Below, piece by piece: positions 45,909 to 54,517 of a stretch of DNA of 64,000 nucleotides (the first letter of the stretch is position 1; each line of letters opens with the position of its first letter). The notes beneath the pieces are model-generated. The model was given only the letters and a program-made list of their open reading frames with translations, had not been told where the DNA came from and did not search any database. Source of the DNA: Acidobacteriota bacterium (GTDB taxonomy: Bacteria > Acidobacteriota > Terriglobia > Acidiferrales > UBA7541); contig JABCZR010000008.1 in NCBI GenBank assembly GCA_013289585.1, positions 62,001 through 126,000 on the forward strand, given 5' to 3'. A program made the translations under genes and the position numbers.

Positions 45909-47843
45909 ATGAAAACTTGGCCTGAGGCACTTTCCATTTGCCGTGCTTGGCGCGGCGCTCTCGCTTCGCTCCAACTTTTTGCCGCGCTCACGTTCGCAGC
46001 CACCTGGGGCGCGGCACAGCAAAAAGACGATCTGCCCCATCCGAAAACGGTCGAGGAATTAAAGAAAGCAATGAAGGACGTTCTCGACAAGGAGCACGTG
46101 CCGGGAGCGGGAGTCGCGCTGATCGCCAACGGCGAACTCCTTTGGTGCGGCGGAATCGGCAAGGCGGATATCGCCGCGAATCGCGACGTCACCTGCGATA
46201 CGGAGTTTCGCGTGGGCTCGGTCAGCAAGACGTTCGTCGCGCTGGCGCTGCTGAAATTGCAGGAGGAAGGAAAAATCAATCTTTACGCGCGGCTGCAGGA
46301 TGTCGCGCCGGAAATCCCCGCGAAGAATAAATGGGAAGCCACGCATCCCGTGCGCATCGTGAACCTGCTCGAGCATACGGCCGGCTTTGACGACATGGAA
46401 TTCAGCGAAGTTTACAATCTGCACGATCGGTATGATTTTCCACTGCTGGATGTCTTCAAGCGATTTCAGAAACCGCAGATTGCACGCTGGCCGCCGGGAA
46501 CGCGCATGTCTTATTCAAATCCCGGGAACGCTGTGGCTGGTTACCTGATCGAAAAAGTCTCGGGAAAACCGTTCGATCAATACATCCGTGAATCTTTTTT
46601 GCGGCCTCTTGGCATGAAAAAGGCGGATTATCCTTTCACCGACGTCGTCAAGCCCTTTCTTGCTACTGCCTACGAAGGCAATCCTCCGAAAGCTCTCGGA
46701 TATCCGTCCATTTACTTGCGTCCGGCGGGAGACCTCAAGGCTTCTCCGGGCGAACTCGCAAAACTGGTGCAATTTCTTCTGCGCCGCGGGAAAACAGAGG
46801 AAGCGCAACTGCTGAAGCCGGAATCGATTCTGCGGATGGAAACGCCGGAAACCACGCTCGCCGCAAAAAACGGGCTGCGGCTCGGCTATGGGCTGGCGAA
46901 CTATTCGAGCGTCGAAGGCGGAGTCGTGACGCACGGCCACAACGGCGGCATCGATGGGTTCCTCTCCACGTATCGCTACATGCCGGAACAGGACTGGGGT
47001 TACGTCATCCTGCTCAACAGCTCCAGTTCGAGCCGCGCGCTGACGGAAACAAACCGGTTGGCGATCGATTTTCTTTCGAAGGATTTTTCCAAGCCGCGGC
47101 AGCCCGCCACCAGCCCGGCGGCCGCCGAGCTGGAAAAGCTCGCGGGTTTCTACGCACCGCGAGCACCGCGCAACCAGATGTTCGCTTTCCTGGATGATTT
47201 GGTGGGAGGCACGCGCATCCGCGTGATCAACGGCAAATTGGCGCGCTCCGATTTATTCGGCCAGCCTGAACCGCTACTCTGCGTCGGCAAGAACCTGTTT
47301 CGCGGCGAAAAAGAGCCCGAGGCAACAACAATCTTTTTCACCAATGAATCCGGAGGAAGGGCGCTCGCCGGCAACGGGCTAAATGGAATCCCGTACAGTG
47401 AACGAGGCAATCTGGTCCTGCCTTACGTTCGAATCGCCCTGCTGCTTCTTTGCGTGTTCGTCATGCTGACAACTCTTCCGTTCGCGCTGGTCTGGATTGT
47501 CCGCAAACTCTTCGGCGCCATGAAGGAAGTGCGCCACTTGCCGGTGAGGGTGCTCCCGCTCCTTGCGACGCTGGCGTTTTTGCTCGTGCCGGTTTGCTTC
47601 GCGCAGCTCAATGGTCCGCGAATCGGAACATTCAACGCCTGGACCGCAGGGATCTTCCTCGGAACATTTGTGTTCCCACTCTTTTCCGTCATCGGCCTGA
47701 TGCTCGTCTTGCGCGTGCCAAAATCCGAGATTCACCGCGGCGTTCGAATCCACTCGCTCCTGGTCTCCTCCGCCTGCTGCATGCTCACCGGTTTCCTCTG
47801 GTCCTGGCATCTGCTCGCCCTTCGCCTCTGGGCCACGCAATGA
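45909..47843 (+). CDS. Class C beta-lactamase-fold serine hydrolase with membrane C-terminus
   Basis: A 644-residue exported enzyme. After a hydrophobic N-terminal signal (ALASLQLFAALTFAATWG) comes the penicillin-binding fold: the SxxK motif S104-V-S-K107 (RVGSVSKTF), Y202-S-N (MSYSNPGNAVAGYLIEKVSG) and the HGHNGGIDGF motif. The last ~140 residues contain four hydrophobic helices (PYVRIALLLLCVFVMLTTLPFALVW, LPLLATLAFLLVPVCFA, GIFLGTFVFPLFSVIGLML, SACCMLTGFLWSWHLL). Likely a D-amino-acid or ester hydrolase rather than a drug-resistance enzyme. It is divergent from the S10-cstA operon. Confidence 0.9.
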   Translation: MKTWPEALSICRAWRGALASLQLFAALTFAATWGAAQQKDDLPHPKTVEELKKAMKDVLDKEHVPGAGVALIANGELLWCGGIGKADIAANRDVTCDTEFRVGSVSKTFVALALLKLQEEGKINLYARLQDVAPEIPAKNKWEATHPVRIVNLLEHTAGFDDMEFSEVYNLHDRYDFPLLDVFKRFQKPQIARWPPGTRMSYSNPGNAVAGYLIEKVSGKPFDQYIRESFLRPLGMKKADYPFTDVVKPFLATAYEGNPPKALGYPSIYLRPAGDLKASPGELAKLVQFLLRRGKTEEAQLLKPESILRMETPETTLAAKNGLRLGYGLANYSSVEGGVVTHGHNGGIDGFLSTYRYMPEQDWGYVILLNSSSSSRALTETNRLAIDFLSKDFSKPRQPATSPAAAELEKLAGFYAPRAPRNQMFAFLDDLVGGTRIRVINGKLARSDLFGQPEPLLCVGKNLFRGEKEPEATTIFFTNESGGRALAGNGLNGIPYSERGNLVLPYVRIALLLLCVFVMLTTLPFALVWIVRKLFGAMKEVRHLPVRVLPLLATLAFLLVPVCFAQLNGPRIGTFNAWTAGIFLGTFVFPLFSVIGLMLVLRVPKSEIHRGVRIHSLLVSSACCMLTGFLWSWHLLALRLWATQ

Positions 47844-47846
47844 CTG

Positions 47847-48536
47847 TCACTCCGGCAACGAGGTGAAGCGCAGCAACGGATACATTTCGCGAAAAACTTT
47901 GGTGGCTTCGCGCGGAAAGGAGGCGCGTGTGGCGGCAGTGGGAGCGAATTTTCGGCGGATGACCCACGCCTGCAACTTTTTCCAATCCTCGGGCGCTGTG
48001 GGCCAGCCTGATTTTTTCGTCCATTCCCCTTTCACGGTCGAGTACCAGTAGCTTTCGTAGCGGCGGCCGAGCCGCTTCTTCTGTTTCGCAACCCAGCCCG
48101 CATCCGCCACCACGCGGGGTTCAGCGATCAGTGCGATCGTGGATTCCTTGCGCTTCCCACCGGAGTAAATGCGGAATCCTGCGGTAACAGTGTCTATGGA
48201 TAGCCCCACATAAAGCTGGCCGGTCTCGCGTTTGCCCGGCGCGGGAACCGAAAACTTCAAGTACATGTGCGTTTTGTAGAGTGTTTTGTCTTTTGCGAAG
48301 CGAATATCCCGGTTAATGCGCGAGAAATTCGGCCCGGTGCGCCCGGACGTATCGAATCTCCCATCGAGCTTCAGCACCGCGTCCGAGGTTTCCTCAAGCA
48401 GCCGCCGGAAAGGCTGAACCAGCGCGGTTTGATAGCGCTCTCGATTCGCGTCCATCCACTCCTTGTGGTTGTGCCGGCCAAGATCCTTGAGAAATTGAAA
48501 AGTTTCGCGCGTGAATACAGGTCTTACGGGAACCAT
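47847..48536 (-). CDS. DUF2461 family protein
   Basis: A 229-residue protein with the DUF2461 pattern: FTRETFQFLKDLGRHNHKEWMDANRERYQ at the start, INRDIRFAKDKTLYKTHMYLKFS, and YVGLSIDTVTAGFRIYSG, ending with WVIRRKFAPTAATRASFPREATKVF. Function unknown. I choose ATG 48536, with GAGG 6 bases upstream, over 48590. It converges on the serine hydrolase gene with only 3 bases between stops. Confidence 0.9.
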   Translation of the reverse strand: MVPVRPVFTRETFQFLKDLGRHNHKEWMDANRERYQTALVQPFRRLLEETSDAVLKLDGRFDTSGRTGPNFSRINRDIRFAKDKTLYKTHMYLKFSVPAPGKRETGQLYVGLSIDTVTAGFRIYSGGKRKESTIALIAEPRVVADAGWVAKQKKRLGRRYESYWYSTVKGEWTKKSGWPTAPEDWKKLQAWVIRRKFAPTAATRASFPREATKVFREMYPLLRFTSLPE

Positions 48537-48640
48537 AGAGAGCCTCGATCTTTTCGCGCGATTTTCTGCGCGGCGTTCCTCAGCGTACACGATTCCAAAT
48601 GAACGTCAATTCGGCCTGGCTTCGCACAATGCCACAAGTA

Positions 48641-48662
48641 GGACAGACATTCTTGTCTGTCC
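48641..48662 (+). repeat. REP palindrome, type 1, copy d1
   Basis: GGACAGACA-TTCT-TGTCTGTCC headed by GTAG on the plus strand. It forms an inverted pair with the copy at 48690, 27 bases away. Confidence 0.9.
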
Positions 48663-48689
48663 TCTTACGTGAAACTCCACCCTGGAAAA

Positions 48690-48711
48690 GGACAGGCAGG
48701 AATGCCTGTCC
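48690..48711 (-). repeat. REP palindrome, type 1, copy d2
   Basis: GGACAGGCA-GGAA-TGCCTGTCC; on the minus strand the head reads CTAG rather than GTAG. The second arm of the REP doublet, 45 kb from the RAYT gene. Confidence 0.88.
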
Positions 48712-48761
48712 TAGAAGATTGGCACTTGCCGCGGAGTACCCGCGCCAGCTAGTCTGCCTGC

Positions 48762-49418
48762 ATGAGCAACTTCACCCCCACCGAACGAACTAAAGTCCAT
48801 CGCAAGCCCGATCGTGGCAGCTACGATCGCGAACTGATCTATCGCATTCTCGATGAAGCTTTCGTTTGCCACGTCGGATTCATCGCCGACAATCTGCCCG
48901 TGGTCGTGCCGACCAACTACGTGCGCGTGGGCGATAAACTTTACTTGCACGGCTCGATCGCCAGCCGCTTGATGAAAACGCTTGGGAGCGGCGCACCGTT
49001 CTGCCTCAGCGTGACGCTGCTTGACGGTATCGTCTGCGCTCCTACCGCGACAGGTCACTCCGTCAACTATCGCTCTGTCGTGGTCATGGGCAAAGCGGTT
49101 CCCGTCGAAGGCGAAGCCGCCAAGCGCGCGGCCATGCGCGAGTTTGTGGAGTACGTGATTCGCGGTCGCTGGGCCACCGTGCACCCGCCAACGGAGCAGG
49201 AGTTGAAGGGCACCATGGTCCTCGCCGTGCCGCTCGTCGAAGCATCTGCTAAAGTGCGCACCGGATTCGCGGTCGACGACGACAAAGAATATTCCTCGCC
49301 CGGCTGGACCGGAGTTATTCCCATGAAGTGGATGGCGCAAACACCCGTGCCTGACCCGCGTGGTAACCCAAAGAATCCGATGCCACTAAACATTGCGAAT
49401 TATTCGCGGCCGCAGTAG
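48762..49418 (+). CDS. PPOX-class FMN-binding flavoprotein (NimA-like)
   Basis: A 218-residue split-barrel flavoprotein of the pyridoxamine-phosphate-oxidase superfamily. Conserved segments are ELIYRILDEAFVCHVGFIADNLPVVVPTNYVRVGDKLYLHGSIASRLMKTL and VNYRSVVVMGKAVPV, the pattern seen in NimA-type nitroimidazole reductase relatives. Cofactor is probably FMN; substrate unknown. It follows a REP doublet and has no obvious operon partner. Confidence 0.9.
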   Translation: MSNFTPTERTKVHRKPDRGSYDRELIYRILDEAFVCHVGFIADNLPVVVPTNYVRVGDKLYLHGSIASRLMKTLGSGAPFCLSVTLLDGIVCAPTATGHSVNYRSVVVMGKAVPVEGEAAKRAAMREFVEYVIRGRWATVHPPTEQELKGTMVLAVPLVEASAKVRTGFAVDDDKEYSSPGWTGVIPMKWMAQTPVPDPRGNPKNPMPLNIANYSRPQ

Positions 49419-49487
49419 CCATGGCCTCATAATTCTCGCTGTCAGCCTAGACTTGAAATTGCATTCTCTTGTTTCGTGAGGTGATCC

Positions 49488-50282
49488 GTGCGGTCTGTTC
49501 TTCGCTCATCCTGGTTAGGAATATTGCTTGCGATAAGCGCAAGCGCCGGTAGCTTTGGACAAACTCCGCCGAAAGTATTGAGCAAAGACGATCTCCTCTT
49601 CCGCAAGAACACTTATACCGACAAGAAGGGCAATAAGATGCCCTATCGCTTGTTCGTGCCGCTCGACTACGACGCACAACAGAAATATCCGCTCATTCTA
49701 TGGCTCCACGGCGCCGCGGGCCGCGGTTTCGACAACAAATTGCAAATCTCCGGCGGCAACGAACTCGGCACACACACCTGGACGACACCCGCGAATCAGG
49801 CGCAACTCCCCGCCTTTGTCCTCGCGCCCCAGTGCCCGCAAGATCATTACTGGTCCGAGCCGGAAACCAACGAAATCTCGCCCGAGCTGGAATTGGCGCT
49901 GGAGATTCTTGCTTCTGTACAAAAGGATTTTTCGATCGATCCTGGCCGGATTTATATCGCGGGACAATCTATGGGCGGCCTGGGCGTCTGGGCGCTGCTG
50001 CAGTCACAGCCCGATCGCTGGGCCGCTGCGATGGTGCTCTGCGCGCACGACAATTTCACGAATGTAAGGGGCATCGCCCGCGTCCCGCTGTGGATCTTTC
50101 AGGGCGATGCGGACATGGTCGTGCCGGTCGTCCTCGTGCGCCAAATGGTGAAGGAGTTGAAGAAATCCGGCGCGCAGCCCCGCTACTCCGAATATCACGG
50201 CGTCGGCCACGAGGTGTGGGAGAAAGCCTTCGCTGAACCGGACTTGGTGCCATGGATTGCGGCGCAGAAGCGCCCACAGTAG
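49488..50282 (+). CDS. Exported alpha/beta hydrolase (predicted peptidase type)
   Basis: A 264-residue secreted enzyme with a signal peptide (SWLGILLAISASAGSFG) starting at GTG 49488, preceded by GAGGTGATC. The fold shows PLILWLHGAAGRGFDNKLQISGG, QCPQDHYWSEPE, the nucleophile elbow IAGQSMGGLGVWALL, GDADMVVPV and a final VGHEVWEKAFAEPDLVPWI with the catalytic His. It resembles COG4099 peptidases and feruloyl-esterase-like hydrolases; substrate unknown. Confidence 0.9.
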   Translation: MRSVLRSSWLGILLAISASAGSFGQTPPKVLSKDDLLFRKNTYTDKKGNKMPYRLFVPLDYDAQQKYPLILWLHGAAGRGFDNKLQISGGNELGTHTWTTPANQAQLPAFVLAPQCPQDHYWSEPETNEISPELELALEILASVQKDFSIDPGRIYIAGQSMGGLGVWALLQSQPDRWAAAMVLCAHDNFTNVRGIARVPLWIFQGDADMVVPVVLVRQMVKELKKSGAQPRYSEYHGVGHEVWEKAFAEPDLVPWIAAQKRPQ

Positions 50283-50320
50283 CACAGGCTTCATTCTGCG
50301 GCAGCGGAAGAGCGCGGCAA

Positions 50321-51070
50321 TCAGGCAGCCGTTAGCAGCACCGGTTCGCCGCGCGTGATCACGATCGTGTGCTCGTAATGTGCTGAGAGGCTGCCATCCG
50401 TAGTGCGGTAGGTCCAGCCGTCTTTATCGAGTGATACCTCGCCCGTGCCCGCCGCGATGATCGGCTCGATGGTGATGACCAAGCCTTCCGTCAACTTGTG
50501 CTGCGCTGAAAAGTCCGCGTAGTTGGGCACCGACGGCGGCTCATGAATCGTTCGCCCGATGCCGTGGCCGCCGAGTTCCTTGACGACGTAAAAGCCACGG
50601 CGGCGCACCTCGCGCTCTACCGCGCGGCCAATGTCTTTCGTGCGATTGCCCGCTCGTGCCGCGCCCAGCGCCTGCCGGAACGCGCGCTCCGCGCAATGCG
50701 CCAGCTCATGCGCTTTTCCGTTCGACGAAGCAGGTGGCGCCTCGATGCTAACCGCCGAATCCGTGTGATAGCCGTCCTTTTCGGCGGTCAAATCCAGCTT
50801 CACCAGATCGCCCGCGTGAATCACGCGATCCCCGGGAATCCCGTGGACCACTTCATCGTTCACGCTGATACAAACGTCGGCGGGAAACCCATAGACCATC
50901 GGCGGCGAAGACCTCGCCCCATGCTCCACCAGCACCCGGGAGCCAATTTCGCAAAGCTCCGCCGTCGTCACCCCCGCGCGCACTTGCTCGGCCATCGCGC
51001 GCAGCGCCTTCCCCACGATCATTCCGCACGCGCGCAACTTCTCAAATTGTTCCGGAGAGTTTATGGACAT
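50321..51070 (-). CDS. map: Type I methionine aminopeptidase
   Basis: Map removes the initiator Met from nascent proteins. The 249-residue chain has all five metal ligands in context: LDLTAEKDGYHTDSAV (two Asp), KELGGHGIGRTIHE (His), VITIEPIIAAG (Glu) and YEHTIVITRGEPVLL (Glu). No adk or secY gene is adjacent, so this is a stand-alone copy, not the ribosomal-operon one. The 150 bases upstream contain the second locus of the AAGTGTTGATTC repeats. Confidence 0.95.
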   Translation of the reverse strand: MSINSPEQFEKLRACGMIVGKALRAMAEQVRAGVTTAELCEIGSRVLVEHGARSSPPMVYGFPADVCISVNDEVVHGIPGDRVIHAGDLVKLDLTAEKDGYHTDSAVSIEAPPASSNGKAHELAHCAERAFRQALGAARAGNRTKDIGRAVEREVRRRGFYVVKELGGHGIGRTIHEPPSVPNYADFSAQHKLTEGLVITIEPIIAAGTGEVSLDKDGWTYRTTDGSLSAHYEHTIVITRGEPVLLTAA

Positions 51071-51147
51071 AGTCGAATTCTCATTTGCAGGGAAGTGGAC
51101 ATTGGTGGAAATTCCGAAGCCATTCCTACCCCCTCCCCCTGTTTCCT

Positions 51148-51243
51148 GTAAGTGTTGATTCGAAATAACTTAAAAAATCACTAAGCCCTTTAGAATCAAC
51201 ACTTCGTAGAAGGCTCGCAAGTGTTCATTCTAAATGAGTTAAG
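51148..51243. repeat. Repeat units of the AAGTGTTGATTC family, locus 2
   Basis: Three units of about 25-28 bases alternate in orientation: 51148-51173 (GTAAGTGTTGATTCGAAATA...), 51180-51208 inverted (complement TACGAAGTGTTGATTCTAAA...) and 51217-51243 (GCAAGTGTTCATTCTAAATG...). A C-run (CCCCCTCCCCC, about 51129-51140) precedes them. The same family occurs at 27673-27731 with a G-run on the other side. Confidence 0.75.
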
Positions 51244-51273
51244 CACACAGAGGGTGCACGCAAACAACTAGGT

Positions 51274-51558
51274 TCAATGATGCCCGCCACCACCATCGAA
51301 ACCACCATGGTCACCGCCGTGGAAGCCGCCAAAATCATGCCCGCCCGCATCGCCGCCGTGATGCCCGGCCTCATGAGCATGCCCATGATGGGGCGTGCAG
51401 TCTGGTCCTTCCACAATATCGCCGATGGGTACATCAGCCGAAGCTTTGTTTTCCGCGCGCATCGATTGCACGTCTCGCCAGTTGGAACGAAGATGGGCCC
51501 AGGCGGACCCAACTACTGCGAGCACGACAACAATGAAAACGACCGTAAGAATGTCCAT
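51274..51558 (-). CDS. Membrane-anchored His/Gly-rich small protein
   Basis: A 94-residue protein: one N-terminal transmembrane helix (ILTVVFIVVVLAVVGSAWA), a short linker, and a C-terminal tail rich in His, Gly and Asp (CTPHHGHAHEAGHHGGDAGG then HDFGGFHGGDHGGFDGGGGHH). About 14 His residues in 40 suggest binding of a transition metal at the membrane surface. Not a recognised family. It lies 6 bases downstream of the FmdB gene on the same strand, so the two are likely co-transcribed. Confidence 0.8.
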   Translation of the reverse strand: MDILTVVFIVVVLAVVGSAWAHLRSNWRDVQSMRAENKASADVPIGDIVEGPDCTPHHGHAHEAGHHGGDAGGHDFGGFHGGDHGGFDGGGGHH

Positions 51559-51564
51559 ACTTGC

Positions 51565-51795
51565 TCAATTGCAGCCGCAACCCCCGCCGCAACAATTGCC
51601 GCCACCGCCCGAGAACCCGCCCGATGGCTTGGCTGCCGCGCCGTTGCTTGACCCATTCGCCGCGCTGAAAACAGAAAGCTGCAGGGTGTTCTTCTTCCCC
51701 GCGCACTTCGGGCAGGCAATCTCCTGCGCTTTGTTCAGCACAATCTTTTCAAAGTGCGTCTGGCAATCCTCGCAAATGTATTCGTAAATCGGCAT
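51565..51795 (-). CDS. FmdB-family zinc-ribbon protein
   Basis: A 76-residue protein with the FmdB putative regulatory domain: MPIYEYICEDCQTHFEKI and the second Cys pair ACPKCAG. The C-terminus is a Gly/Cys-rich tail (GGGGNCCGGGCGCN), which adds further metal-ligand potential. FmdB-type ribbons occur next to many unrelated genes; the role is undefined. Co-directional with the His-rich membrane protein, pointing to metal handling as a shared theme. Confidence 0.9.
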   Translation of the reverse strand: MPIYEYICEDCQTHFEKIVLNKAQEIACPKCAGKKNTLQLSVFSAANGSSNGAAAKPSGGFSGGGGNCCGGGCGCN

Positions 51796-51819
51796 GGATA
51801 GATTGTAAGGCCTGTCCTC

Positions 51820-52215
51820 TCAGTAGATAAAGCCCATATACATACAGCTATACGTACACAACGGCATTGTGATGCACCAAAGCGAGAGAGGACGTCGCAA
51901 CTTTCCTCTTCCGAAAGCGGCTACAAGACAAACAAGAAACCATGACACAGCACTGATCCGGTTCAGGATGAGCCAATAATAGTTCGGAGGGTCTACAAAA
52001 GATTGAGAATCCCAGTGGTACTCATGCCCTAAGAATGCCGACACGAGAAACAAGCATAGAGTCCCCAAGCCTAGGGCGCGTGTCAGGAGCTTTTCCTTCC
52101 AGCCACTTTGTGTGAGGCCAGTTCGATTCATACCCCAGACCACCCACGCGTAGGTTAAGCAGATTGCAGGAAGGCCCATAAAGAGGGCCACGATGAGTAT
52201 TCCTTGAATCTGCAT
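51820..52215 (-). CDS. Four-helix membrane protein, function unknown
   Basis: A 131-residue hydrophobic protein with about four transmembrane helices (ILIVALFMGLPAICLTYAWVV, ALGLGTLCLFLVSAFLG, YYWLILNRISAVSWFLVCLVAAF, LWCITMPLCTYSCMYMGFIY). Base composition is lower in GC than the neighbours. I do not recognise a family. It lies 70 bases downstream of the Tes-like gene on the same strand, so it may share its transcript. Confidence 0.65.
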   Translation of the reverse strand: MQIQGILIVALFMGLPAICLTYAWVVWGMNRTGLTQSGWKEKLLTRALGLGTLCLFLVSAFLGHEYHWDSQSFVDPPNYYWLILNRISAVSWFLVCLVAAFGRGKLRRPLSLWCITMPLCTYSCMYMGFIY

Positions 52216-52285
52216 TTACCTGCCCCTAAGAAAACTGCCTCCGGCGAACTGGAGGCAGCTTGAAACTGGGAGTTGGACAGGATGC

Positions 52286-54517
52286 CTAGTCGCCGGCGAC
52301 GGCTTCGGCGGCCTTTTCGGCGGATGGCGTGCTCGCAGGAGCGCCGTTCCCGTTTGAATGGCCGTTGCCGTTCGAATGAGCGGCGCCATTGCCATTGCCG
52401 CTCGCAGGAGCGATGGTGACCGGCTTGCCGGCATTCGCGAAATTAGCTGGCACCGCTTTGGCAATGTCGCTAACCGTGCCGATCTGCACGACCGTCGGCT
52501 GGGGCTTCTTCAGCACCAACTCTTCGTATATCGCGCGGACTTTGGCCTGCTCTTCGTAAGCCTTCTTGCGGCGAGCGCGGTCTTCTTCGGCCGCGGTCAC
52601 GGGAATGTCGTGCTCCAGGTGGCGCACGCGAGCGGCGTCATCGGCGTCAATCTTCAGCGAATGCTCAAAGCTCTGCAGGTTGACGCTCTTGCCCTTGGCA
52701 TAGATCTCGTGCTTGCCGTGGTTCTTGTACCACTCGGCCACGGTCGCGTTCTTATGCATGTTCTCGATGATCTGACGCCATCCCACACCGGTGTTGTACG
52801 CACAGAAGGAAATCTCGCCCTGCTGTGTGGCGTAAGGGATGATGCACATTTCCGTGCGGCGGAAGTCATAGTTGAACAGATCCTGGAACCACATTCCCGC
52901 GATGAACAGGAAGTTCCACGGATCCTGCTGGCGGCGCTTCATGGCATCTTCGTAAGTGCGGTCCGGAGAGGTCTTGCCGTATTTCTTCTCCGCGCCCTTG
53001 GTCAGCGCCCAGGTCTTGTCAAACTTCTTGAAGAGGTCGTACAGCTTCAGACCCTTCGGCCCCTGGAACGGGTGGTAATTCTTCAAGAGGGCCATGGCCA
53101 TCATGAAGTTCGAAAAATTCTTGCCGCGAGCCGCGTCGGTAATCGCCGTCACGTCTTTCGTCAATTGCTCGGCGTCCAGGAAGCGCGGAACGGGAGCCCA
53201 TTCCTTCGTTTCCTTGTTGATCATCAGCGCCGTGCCCACGCCGCAGTTCGGGTGGCAACCGCAGGAGAGCGAGCCCCAGTTGGACTCTTGCCCCTTGACC
53301 ATGTCCGAGAATCCGGCAAACGTGCTGATGAACGAAATCGGGAACCAGTCGCGCGTCGGCTCGACCTTGCCCACCTGGGTGCTGACGTCCTTCGCCAGAT
53401 GCGAAAGCGTGTAGCGCTGGCGCAGGCGGCGTTCCGGAGTAATGTCTTCATCGCGGCCGGTAAACGAAACCGGCTGGAAGCTGACGAAGGCGATCTTCTT
53501 GGGGTTCTCCATCGCGAACTTCACGATGGTGCCGACCTGGTCGTTGTTTACGTTGTTGACGATGGTCACGACCAGCACGATTTCAATGCCCGCTTCGTGC
53601 ATGTTTTCGATGGCGCGCAGCTTCACGTCAAACAAGTTGCCGATCTGGCGGTGGCTGTTGGCATCGTTGCCGATGCCGTCGAACTGCAGGTACGCGTAGC
53701 GCATGCCCGCTTCGAACGCCTTCTTGCAGAACTCCTTGCTCTTGGCGAACTCGATGCCGTTGGTCGCGGCCTGCACGCTGTTGTAACCGATCTTGCGCGC
53801 ATAGGCGACCGCATCAAAGAAATAAGGGCTCATGGTCGGCTCGCCGCCGCTGAACTGCACGGACATCTGCCGGCGCGGCTTGATCCTCAGAGCGTTGTCC
53901 AGGATTTCCTTGATCTCTTCCCAGCCCAGCTCGTGCACATAACCAACCTGGTTGGCGTCCATGAAGCAGGGATCGCACATCATGTTGCAGCGGTTAGTCA
54001 GGTCCACGGTCAGCACAGACCCGCGGCCATAGCGAACGGTCGAGGAGCCATGCTTGTGAAGGTCTTCGTCGTTGTGCGCGGGAATATCGCGGCCGGGGAA
54101 CTGCTTCTCGATCCAGTTGAGGAACTTGGAATCGACGGCCATCATGTCTTCGTAGTGGCCGTGGAGCGGGCAATCCTTGACCATCCAGACTTGCCCATCG
54201 CGCTCGATGATCTGCGCCTTGATCTCGCCGACCTTCTCATGCATCAGGTCGCGCCAATCCTTCTTCCCCGCGATGATCGATTCGCGCGCTTCCTTCACGC
54301 ATGCCGGACAAAGAGAGTCAGTCTGCCGCGGGAAGCCCAGCGTCGGCTTGGTCTTCTCCCAGGACTTAAGCAGCGGCTTATCGGACCATTTTGGTGTAAC
54401 GGACGGATTGGGATTGCGCTTGTTGAAATACTGGATCGTGTCAAATGTGATTCCAGCCGCTTTGCACAGAACCCAATCAAACGTCCTTGCGAGCTGAGTG
54501 CCTACTTGATTCGGCAT
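52286..54517 (-). CDS. Tes/Mss-like radical SAM enzyme (candidate membrane-spanning lipid synthase)
   Basis: A 743-residue radical SAM protein. Cys pairs at C70-PAC73 and C116 (KDCPLHGH) form an N-terminal metal site; the SAM cluster motif is C177-NMMC181-DPC184; GGEP lies at 224-227. Further Cys at 419, 421 and 425 (SCGCHPNCG) and near 580-596 (MCIIPYATQQGEISFCAYN) suggest auxiliary clusters. The layout matches archaeal tetraether synthase Tes and its bacterial homologues, which join lipid tails by C-C bonds. The C-terminal ~60 residues are disordered (SNGNGHSNGNG). Product assignment is inference: acidobacteria contain iso-diabolic acid, and this enzyme is a good candidate. Imperfect G-rich repeats lie 180-270 bases upstream. 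Confidence 0.82.
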   Translation of the reverse strand: MPNQVGTQLARTFDWVLCKAAGITFDTIQYFNKRNPNPSVTPKWSDKPLLKSWEKTKPTLGFPRQTDSLCPACVKEARESIIAGKKDWRDLMHEKVGEIKAQIIERDGQVWMVKDCPLHGHYEDMMAVDSKFLNWIEKQFPGRDIPAHNDEDLHKHGSSTVRYGRGSVLTVDLTNRCNMMCDPCFMDANQVGYVHELGWEEIKEILDNALRIKPRRQMSVQFSGGEPTMSPYFFDAVAYARKIGYNSVQAATNGIEFAKSKEFCKKAFEAGMRYAYLQFDGIGNDANSHRQIGNLFDVKLRAIENMHEAGIEIVLVVTIVNNVNNDQVGTIVKFAMENPKKIAFVSFQPVSFTGRDEDITPERRLRQRYTLSHLAKDVSTQVGKVEPTRDWFPISFISTFAGFSDMVKGQESNWGSLSCGCHPNCGVGTALMINKETKEWAPVPRFLDAEQLTKDVTAITDAARGKNFSNFMMAMALLKNYHPFQGPKGLKLYDLFKKFDKTWALTKGAEKKYGKTSPDRTYEDAMKRRQQDPWNFLFIAGMWFQDLFNYDFRRTEMCIIPYATQQGEISFCAYNTGVGWRQIIENMHKNATVAEWYKNHGKHEIYAKGKSVNLQSFEHSLKIDADDAARVRHLEHDIPVTAAEEDRARRKKAYEEQAKVRAIYEELVLKKPQPTVVQIGTVSDIAKAVPANFANAGKPVTIAPASGNGNGAAHSNGNGHSNGNGAPASTPSAEKAAEAVAGD

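Noticed and set aside
51148-51243. CRISPR-like array at the second repeat locus
   Set aside because: Units alternate in orientation and no spacers of equal length exist.
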